Assembly: GCA_009103225.1 (NCBI GenBank) | Contig: RHPI01000671.1 | Coordinates: 635,933 to 681,914 of the forward strand | Origin: Chlorokybus atmophyticus | Taxonomy: Eukaryota; Streptophyta; Chlorokybophyceae; Chlorokybales; Chlorokybaceae | DNA: 45,982 nucleotides | Reading direction: 5' to 3' | Shown here: piece by piece, positions 37,775 to 45,982 of the stretch | Layout: each line of letters starts with the position of its first letter | Numbering within the stretch: position 1 is the first letter of the stretch | Notes under the pieces: generated by a model | Told to the model about the DNA's origin: nothing | Database searches by the model: none | What the model saw: the letters and a program-made list of their open reading frames with translations, nothing else | Position numbers and translations under genes: made by a program

Positions 37775-40700
37775 ATGCCAGCGGCCATGGCGTCGGCGGC
37801 GGTGGCGTCATCGTCAGCGCTGCTTGCACGCGGCTTGGGAAAGGCACGCGTGGATGCCTCCAGTGATGGGCATCATTGCAGGCATCGCAAGGCTGGCGGC
37901 GCCGGCCGCCGCCACAGCGCCCCTGCCTCCGCCTCCCTGGACACCACAGCTCACACCAACGCTGATGAGAAGAAGCAGGCGCTTCAGCTGCAGGCCAAGG
38001 TGAAGAGCTGTGAGTTGGTTAGCGTGGCGCTTGCATGCTTCTTTGTCGCTTTGCTCATGCATGTGAGCGAGATGTTGCTTGGCCATTGCAGTTAGCCGAG
38101 CTCAAGAGGGAGAATGAGGCGTTGAAGGCAGCTGCTGCTGCTGCAGAAGCTGCTGCACGCAGTCAGGATGTGTCAGCTTCAACCAGCACGCAGCAGACTT
38201 TGTGCGTTAAAGCTCTAGCTGTGAACAGTTGTTGTTTACTGCTGCGTGCCGCTGTCAATTGACAATGCCTCGCTTGCAGCACTGCCCCTCAAGTGGAGAA
38301 GCCGAGCAGGGTTGTTACTGAGCCTGAAGAGATTGAATGGCCCTCTCCAACAGACGAAGTGCCTTTCTGGCAGCGGCTTGAGTCTTCAGGTAAGCAGAGT
38401 AATAAGCAGTAGTAGGCGTAGTAGTAGCTTTGTGCATTGGTTGCATGTAACCGAGACACCTGAGCAACACCGGTACGTTGTTATGTACGAATGGTACTTG
38501 GTAAATATTTGTAGAGATCGCACAATTCACAGCTGATTGCATGTGGACACATGCACGAATCATACTTTCAATGCGTGCAATGCAGTTTGTTACAACGCCA
38601 TGCATGTTGACTTGGCGGTGTTGCAGCTGTGGCTGATGCTTGTGCCTTGCTGGACATCCAGCGGGATCAAGACCCCATGCACATTGTGCACGTCAGTGCT
38701 GAAATGGCGCCAGTAGCAAAGGTAGGCAATGCCATGCAGCAAAACATCATCATACATCTGCTCGCAACAGAGCCCTCATGTGCTTGAACAGGTTGGTGGC
38801 CTTGGCGATGTGGTCACTGGGTTAGCGAGGTCATGTTTGAAAAAGGGCCACAGAGTGGAAGTCATGCTGCCATACTACGACTGCTTGGACACAAATTCAC
38901 AACAGGTAGGCCTGCCCATAAGCTGCAGTTTTGCTGCATACAAACTTTGATGTTGCATTGCATGCAACATTTATGGATGCAGATAGATGGCGTAACGCAA
39001 GTGGAAGCGTATCAATCGTTCCACAAGGGACAGTGGGTCAAAGTTGATGTTTTCACGGCTAGAATATGCGCGGTGCCCGTGTTGTTGCTGCGACCTGACA
39101 ACCAGTTCTTCAAAGGTGAGAGAAGCTGTTTTGGCGGATAATGCTGCACTTCTGCTTGTCGTACTCAGCATGCCTCTTGCGCATTGGATTGTTGAATCAG
39201 GTAGTCGCATCTATGGTGGCAGTTACAACGAGATGGAGGCGTACTTGTTTTTCTCCAGGGCCTGCTTAGAGTACTTGCTGGTGGGTGCTGGTGGGTTTCT
39301 TCAGCAATGCACACACATCAACTTTCTGGGCTCCACTTATTCTAGCAGGAGTGAAAGCAGCTGCTTGGGCCAACTTAGCACACATACGTGATGCATTTGT
39401 ACCATTGTTGGGATTGTAGCTGTACTTGTGCTTGGACATGATGGCTGGGTGTGCAGGTGTCTGGGCGCCAGCCAGATATTATCCACAGTCATGAGTGGCA
39501 CACAGCTGCTCTCGGGTTGCTTTACTGGGACATGTACCACTCCCTGGGGCTTCAGGTCAGTATTGTACGCAGCGTGTGGTGGGCTATAAGTTGGCACAAA
39601 CGCACATGCCTTGTTTCTTTGTGGCTGCGACGACAGCTGTAAGACATAACGCAAGTGTGTGTCATCAGAAACCAAGGTTGCTATTAACAATACACAACAT
39701 GGAGCACTATGGCGAGTGCAGAGAGGAGGAGTTGGCAGTGACAGGGTTGAATGCGCCAAGCTACTTCGAAGACGACAAGGTTGGGGTCACAAAGATCAGA
39801 CACAGTAGCAATTGTTGATTTTACCGTTGAATGTGATTGTATGTACATGGTTATGTACGCTAGCATCTCTCACAGCTACGACTGGGTCAAGGTTGATTTA
39901 CTTAAAGCGTTACCGTGCCAGGCGTTAGATGATCGCACGAAGGGGCACAACCCGCCGCGTATAAGTCTTCTCAAGGGAGGCATTGTGTATAGCAATGCTG
40001 TCACAACAGTGTCACCAACATACGCAGAGGAGACGCTACGTTCAGGTTGGATCTCTCAAACTCTCCAGAAGTACAGGCAAAAGTATCATGGTGTCCTAAA
40101 TGGCATCGACACCGTCACGTGGGACCCCTCAACTGACGCGTATCTGCCTGCGCAGTACACAGGTGTGCGCGATTGCAATCATGTTCAGTCCATGAGCATT
40201 GACTTTACACATACACATACGACTTGGTGGTCATGTTAGGCGCGGGCTCTCTCCATTGCTCATTGTTGTGCAGTTCAAGTCGGTGTCTGACACGTGCGGT
40301 TGGATGCAGCTGATGATGTGAGTCCAAAGAAGATTTGTAAAGTGTACATCCAGAAGGGTTTGGGCCTGGACCCCGACACGGACATGCCGATTCCTGGTTT
40401 GGACGTGCCCAAAGATGCACCGCGGAGGCGCACTCCTCTCATTGCGTGCATTACGCGGCTCGTGCCACAGAAAGGCATTCATCTCATACGCCACGCCATC
40501 TATCGCACATTGGAGCAGGTGCACCTGCACAAATTGCCCATTGATTATGCCTTGGTGTTACAAAAAGGAAAGAATGCCAATGGTCCCATATTGCGTTGCA
40601 TGTTATTTTGCATGATGTGCTGACGGTAGTGTGTGCAATCCAGGGTGGGCAGTTTGTACTGGTGGGGTCAGCACCTGACCCTGCAATCAACAGAGACTTT

Positions 40701-41443
40701 CAGGGCCTGGCTCAGCAGTTCAAGGACCATCCTCAGATTTCCATCCTGCTCACATACAGGTCTGTCAGTGACTGACTGATTATTGGCATGGAGACCCAGC
40801 ATATTGTTGGGTTTGCACCTTGTGTTCATATGAGAAGTGTTAGCTAAGTGTATGGAGTTGAGTAAGTATCGCTTGTGCTGACTTCTTTTGTGTGCGCAGT
40901 GAGTCGTTGGCTCATCTGGTGTATGCCGGGGCGGACTGCCTGCTGGTGCCTTCCATGTTTGAGCCTTGCGGTCTGACCCAAATGATCGCCATGCGCTACG
41001 GGACTGTGCCCATTGTCCGGAGAACGGGTGGCCTCGCCGACACGGTGTTCGATGTCGATGACGAGTCACGCAAAGACTTTGGCAACGGGTTCCTGTTCAG
41101 CGGTGCTGATGAGAAATCTGAAAGCCAGGTTGGTGTCACGCTTTAGTAAATCGTCTCTGCCTGAGCCATTAACAGCATAGCGTGCATTCTGCGTATACAC
41201 AGATATGCAAACACAAGCATGCATACGCACGCGATGTAGAACGCGTGCATGTATGCAGCCACACACATGACACGCATCCACAAATTGTGTTTGCTACTGC
41301 AGGCCTTGGACAGGGCAATTCAGTACTACAAGATGCGGCCAGAATGGTGGCAGGCGCTGCAGAGCAGTGTGATGCGCGTTGACTACTCGTGGGAGCGGTG
41401 CGGGCAGACGTACATCGACTTGTACAGATCACTAAGGCATTGA
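37775..41443 (+). CDS. Soluble starch synthase, GT5 family (SSIII/IV/V clade)
   Basis: Plastid starch synthase, which transfers glucose from ADP-glucose to the non-reducing end of alpha-1,4-glucan. Fourteen exons: 37775-37999, 38092-38201, 38280-38389, 38627-38721, 38792-38905, 38983-39115, 39201-39280, 39457-39555, 39669-39779, 39922-40162, 40310-40518, 40644-40759, 40900-41128, 41303-41443, giving ~670 residues. A second in-frame ATG at 37787 may be the start. The first ~60 residues are Ala/Ser/Arg-rich (transit peptide). A short coiled coil follows ([20 protein letters not shown]), as in SSIV/SSV. The GT5 domain has [19 protein letters not shown] (ADP-glucose loop KVGGL), [28 protein letters not shown] and NGID. 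The GT1 half has [28 protein letters not shown] and [10 protein letters not shown]. Shorter than land-plant SSIII/SSIV; no carbohydrate-binding modules seen. Confidence 0.95.
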
Positions 41444-42329
41444 TGCGTCGATGGAAATCTTTTAGCAAAGGCGACAGTGTTACAATAAAGTGCAGTGTAC
41501 CCTGCTGTCCAGTGCGTGATCCACCAGATCTGCGCCTTGCCTGCGCAAATCTTGCATGGAACTTGTGGGGGTATGCAGGTAGGAATGCAATCCAGCGCTG
41601 GCAGATTACTGTGGCTTTGGGCCATGGCTGCGGCTTAGTGCAGCTTTGCCAGTTGCAATTATCTAGTAAGCTGTGCCACACATGCATAATCATGCGGATG
41701 CATTTGCACACAGAAGCCAGCCAGCAAGTATTAAGATGCTTGACTACGCACACCAGAGTGGTGACTAGAGGCATGTTGCGGTTTTCGTTAATTTCAGCTG
41801 GTGGTGTAGTGTTGCTGTGAGTAAATGGGCATTAAAACGCTGTGGACCTGGCTGTTACTGTTGTTCAGTGGTCATTGCATTTTGGTGCCCTAGCACCTGC
41901 CAATGTATCATAACCATGAAGCACGGTCCATGATGCTCATGCTGCTGTACATGAGCCAGTGCAAGTCTACATTGCACCTGCAAAGGCTGCAACTGTCCTC
42001 AAACCGTTGCCAGCTCACGCTCTTTTGTCACAAGTAATGTACCTGTGCATGCATGTCTTAGCCTGTGCATGCTACAAACCGCAACTCTATGTGTACAACC
42101 AGAATTGCAATACCCTGCCTTGTCTTGCGCAGTCACGGACAACATGGAGACAGTACACAAAAAAGCAGGGTGACATTGCAATGGCCAGCTGCATGCAACC
42201 ACGTGCCCAACAAGGTTACCATACCAACACTCTTATATTACAATAGTTCAGACGCTACACCTAATCACGCAGCAGCTCCAACCAAATCCACACCGTAGCC
42301 CCAACCCGACCTCAGAGCAATTACCAGCA
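41444..42329. other. Convergent spacer, starch synthase to RLP24
   Basis: 3' flanks of two convergent genes. No family-like frame, repeat or RNA gene was seen. Confidence 0.45.
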
Positions 42330-43627
42330 TCATGATTCCATGGCTTGCACTGTTTGCTGCGGCTTGGCCACACGAATTTTGAGCTTCTGCTTCGCAGCCT
42401 CCACTGCAGGCTTTGCAAGCAGCGACTCTGGCGCCCGCACCAGTGAAGTGCCCTGCTCCAGCTCCTTCCTGGCCTGTTGCAGGTCCCTGGCCTTGTTGCC
42501 CTTCATCCTGATAAACACAAGAGTGGTTAGGTAATTGGGTCATGTACACAAGCTTCCTAGGAGTTATCTTGCAATCAGCTCATCAGTCAATAAAGGTAAT
42601 GCTGGATCATGCAGGACTGATGTGTGTTGTGAGTAGCTGACTAGATAACCGATACGAGTCAAACCAAGATATGTGCATGTTACCTGTTTTCGTAGAACCG
42701 CGCTTGGCGCTTCTCGCGCGTCTCCATGATCTTGCTGATCGCCTTGACGGTGGTCTGCACCAGCTCGCGGTTGTAGCGCAAAGGCCTGTTTCTCCTCCTC
42801 TCCATCTCAAACGTTGCGTCTGTCGCCAAGTCCTTTGCATGCGCCTGTTTGGATTAAAACACGACCGCAAGCATAAGCTGTTGTACATAAACTTTTCACT
42901 ACTGCCGCAATAGACATAGTTCATACTGCGCTCAACCAATCCACGAAGCATTGAAACTGTTGGTGACGAGCATGCTTTCGCCAAATGGGGTGTGTGAGTA
43001 CTTCCTGAGTACTTCATCACTTGGATCGCATGTATTAGTGAATCAATGCGTCCATACGATAGCATGATCAGTTAATCAATGCATGCACACAAACCCACTT
43101 AGCACGCAAGCAATTATAGACTGACCTTCCGGTAAGCCTTGGTCCAAGCCACCTTCCTAGGATTCCTCCTCATCTTAAAGTTCTTGTGGCATTTTGAACG
43201 GCAAAACCGGAACACTCGGCAATCATTTCTGCAGACAAAGGCAATGACCCAGGTTAGCCAAAAGTGCTGATGTCTCAATTTAACATCACACCTAGTGTGA
43301 AACAACTTTAAAACGCAATTGCAAGTTTTGCTAACAATGTAAGGCATTTCACTGAGCTGATACCAGCATTTTGTATCAAGCCATACAGACTACATGCAAC
43401 AAGAAACATAGCAACGAACGGACAAAACATGCGAAGTGTCCAAAACGAGGTGCCTCAAGTAAAAATCAACGAAGCAACGAAACAAAATAGCCCAGAAAAG
43501 ACAGTGGCATGCACTTCAAGACGTGATCAGATTTTACTAGCGCAAACATCAGTACCCACCTAACAAATGTGATGCCGTGCCCAGGGTACACTGTCGACGA
43601 GCAGAACCAACACCGCTCTAATCTCAT
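42330..43627 (-). CDS. RLP24: RLP24/RSL24D1, ribosome biogenesis protein (eL24-like)
   Basis: A nucleolar assembly factor that holds the place of ribosomal protein eL24 on pre-60S particles and is released by a Drg1-type ATPase in yeast. Four exons: 43627-43560, 43228-43126, 42844-42684, 42507-42330, all in phase, giving 169 residues, about the family length. The L24e zinc ribbon is complete: [13 protein letters not shown] supplies the first two Cys and [18 protein letters not shown] the second pair. [30 protein letters not shown] and [17 protein letters not shown] follow, then a Lys/Gln-rich tail ending VQAMES. Telo boxes in the leader region suit co-control with other ribosome genes. Divergent with the kinesin-8-like gene; start codons 403 bp apart. 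Confidence 0.97.
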
Positions 43628-43719
43628 CTCTGCAGACCGTCACACAACGTCAAATCTCGCTAGCAATTTGCTGTCCTCCTCCTCTTCGTTTCCCTTCTCC
43701 TCCTCCGTTTCCTCCTTCT

Positions 43720-43750
<31 letters not shown>

Positions 43751-44030
43751 CGCGCCCTAGTTGTTAACCCTAACTCAGATACAGAATCATCGAACCGGGT
43801 CGCAACAGGAATTATCCGGAACCAGATTGTAGAAAGTTTGAGGGAACCACTTCAGTGAGTTGTGCTGCCCGTTGCGCCGGCTAGGGTTTGAAAGTTCGAA
43901 AGCCCTAGATCGGGCCGGGCCAGGCCAGGCCAGGTCAGGCTAGGAGGAGGATTAGGCCGAAGGCGGGAAGGCGGCGGCGAGGGCGGCGAGGGGTGGGGCA
44001 GAGAGTGGAGGGCCTGGGACGCTGACGAGT
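43628..44030. promoter_or_regulatory. Divergent spacer RLP24 / kinesin-8 with telo boxes
   Basis: AACCCTAA at 43766-43773 and TAGGGTTT at 43882-43889 match the plant telo box (AAACCCTA) in both orientations. A pure GCC run (about 43725-43755) lies on the RLP24 side, and a ggccaggcca repeat (43915-43940) on the kinesin side. Shared promoter function is inferred from the divergent layout. Confidence 0.55.
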
Positions 44031-45900
44031 ATGGCGCCTGCGGCTTCTTCAACGTCGACGCCGCCGACGGTGAGGAGGTCGGCGCGGTTGCCGGCGGCGA
44101 GGAGGTTGACAGGGGTGCCACCGTCAGGGGCGCCGCCGCAGCCATCGGCGGCGATGTCATCCACCAGGAGGTTGTCATTGGGTACGGCACGAGGCGTCAT
44201 GGTAGCAGCTTCTGCCTCTCAACCTACCCAGCGCAGCACCGGAGCGCCAGCAGGCGGAGGGGGAGGCAGCAGCAGCAATGCCGCCCCTGAGATGACCGGC
44301 CGGGTGGGCGTCTTCGTCCGCGTGCGGCCCCTCTCCGCCGCTGAGATGGCCGCTGGGCTGGCGTCCTGCGTGGATGTATGCGACAATGAGGTCAGATCCA
44401 GCATTACGCCCCACCTCCTTGGCGCGAGCATGCGTCATCTTTTCTGAGAACAACGTTCAAGTTGTTCCTAGGAACCACTTGAACGATATTCCTAGCAAGT
44501 TGTTCATAGCTATAGATTTTTCCAACGTTGATCATGGCTTGTTGTCCAGAGCAGGCGTAGTCACGCATACGCATGGTCACGCGCATACGTGCACACGCAC
44601 ATACACACAGACATGCATACGTGCACCCATATACACAAACACGCACGCACGCACCTTCTTTGCTATCATCAACAGCAGTATAGCCATCACATTGCACTAC
44701 AACACCAATACCACATCGTTGTGATGACTGCAACTGCACATTAGCATCATTGCCCTCAATGTCTACGAATCCATGCTAAGCAACATGCTGCGCTGAACTG
44801 GTGAGCTTATGGCAACTGAACGATGCATGGCTGCTGCAGGTTTTGGTGACAGAGCGTTGCGGTGAGCGCGATTACCTTCGTGCCAACCGCGAGCGTGGCC
44901 GCCGCTTCACCTTCGACGCAGTCTTTCCGCAAGAAGCTGGCCAGCGTGATGTGTACATTGGCGGGTAAGTGTCCACATACATTGATGGATAAAGCAGGAC
45001 AACACAGCATTTACAGTAGCAGCAGCCAGACTCTTGCACATTGCAGAGCTGCTGATGTGGTGGACTCGGTGCTGTCTGGAGGCCGCGCGTGCGTGTTCTG
45101 CTATGGTGCCACGGGAGCGGGCAAAACACATACGATGCTCGGGACCAGAGATGACCCGGGGGTCATGCTGCTGGCACTCCAGGTATGCCTATTGCTCTAC
45201 ATGTGCCTGCAGCAGGCTGCCTCCGGCTTGTTTTGTGAGATCCTTCTTGCTCTCTGCTTCACAGGACTTATTTTCTTCCGGGAGAGGCGTGCTGCGCATG
45301 TCATACATGGAGGTGTACAATGAAGTGCTCCACGACCTGCTGTCGCCTCAAACAGCTGGTAGCGCCCTCTCCCTCCGCGAAGACCCGGTGCAGGTGTGTT
45401 CGCAAGTGCACACTGGCCTACACACATGCATAAACCCATGCCCACTTGCGCACATGCACCCTTGCCCACAGCACCATCACGCATGCACACACCGTTAAGA
45501 TTTTTGTAACCATAAGCTGCGTGCATGCAGGCATGCACGTGTACGCGCACATACACGCACGCAAACGCACAGTGCTGACTTGCATGTTGCTTTGCAGGGT
45601 GTAATGGTGGCGGGGTTGACACAACACGCCGTCGAGTCTGTGCAGGAGGCCATGGCGCTTCTTCATGCGGGTAACAGCCGTCGCACGACGGAACCCACCA
45701 GGGCAAACCAGACGTCGTCACGTTCACATGCCATCCTGCAGGTAGGACAACTTGCGTTGGTTGTTGCGGTGTTGTACAAGTGTTGAGCAAGGATTGTGCA
45801 GATCTTGGTTGAGACGAGAAATGAGGAGGGGCGCATGGTTTATGGCAAGCTGTCGCTCATTGATCTTGCTGGTTCGGAGCGGGCGGCCGCCACTGATCGG
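44031..45900 (+). CDS. Kinesin-8-like motor, 3' part missing
   Basis: An N-terminal-motor kinesin. The pattern [15 protein letters not shown] with DDPGVM is typical of kinesin-8 (KIF18/19), motors that walk to and destabilise microtubule plus ends. Six exons in phase: 44031-44390, 44840-44964, 45047-45182, 45265-45393, 45598-45741, 45802-45900 (349 residues so far). The first ~88 residues are low-complexity Ala/Ser/Pro/Gly. The motor begins at [25 protein letters not shown], the P-loop [22 protein letters not shown], switch I NQTSSRSH and switch [17 protein letters not shown] follow. The exon ends at a GT donor at 45901. The rest of the motor, neck and tail lie to the right of the window. Subfamily is probable, not certain. 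Confidence 0.93.
44455..44484. repeat. 30-bp near-perfect palindrome in kinesin-8 intron 1
   Basis: GTTCAAGT-(14)-ACTTGAAC with centre TTCCTAGGAA. Only one base pair fails to match. A related half (aagttgttcatag, ttcctag) follows at about 44489-44510. Confidence 0.9.
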
Positions 45901-45982
45901 GTATGTGTCATTCTGTCACAACTAAGCACCTGAGTCGCACATGCACACGGCATTGCCCACGCACACGCACATGTGGCCCCCC

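Noticed and set aside
39876-39921. Starch synthase exon 10 starting at 39876
   Set aside because: That start breaks phase with exon 9. The acceptor at 39921 (gtgccag) is in phase and gives a normal GT5 sequence.

Overview
This window comes from a nuclear genome of the green lineage. Every recognisable protein gene is cut by many short spliceosomal introns (about 100 in total, usually GT...TGCAG), the sequence is moderately GC-rich, and there are no operons or ribosome-binding sites. A soluble starch synthase of the GT5 family with an N-terminal coiled coil, an HDEL-type BiP and plant-style telo boxes (AAACCCTA) upstream of two genes point to Viridiplantae, perhaps a streptophyte or other green alga. 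The species cannot be named from the sequence.

Layout, left to right: an SLC38-like amino-acid transporter (-, its C-terminus runs off the left edge); an ArsS-like radical SAM protein of arsenosugar synthesis (-); a short-chain dehydrogenase (+) only 99 bp from it, head to head; a protein phosphatase 1 catalytic subunit (-); a gene-poor and partly AT-rich block (about 11.6-16.1 kb); a TMEM104 homologue (-, 17 exons); a divergent kinesin (+); a stretch with a 163-bp tandem duplication; the ER chaperone BiP (-) and the ER chaperone GRP94 (+), head to head; an F-box/LRR-like gene of uncertain integrity (-); a starch synthase (+); the ribosome-biogenesis factor RLP24 (-); and a kinesin-8-like motor (+) that runs off the right edge.

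From ArsS onward the order is mostly strict alternation of divergent and convergent neighbours, so several intergenic stretches may be two-way promoters. The clearest functional pairing is BiP/GRP94: two partner chaperones of the ER lumen share one 1.15-kb upstream region with ACGT-core and CCAAT motifs. Exon models were built by hand from splice signals, phase continuity and recalled family conservation. Where phases agree across all junctions (ArsS, SDR, PP1, BiP, GRP94, starch synthase, RLP24, both kinesin motor domains, most of TMEM104) I am confident in the boundaries. Uncertain ends are stated in the entries. No tRNA, rRNA, CRISPR array or intact transposon could be supported.
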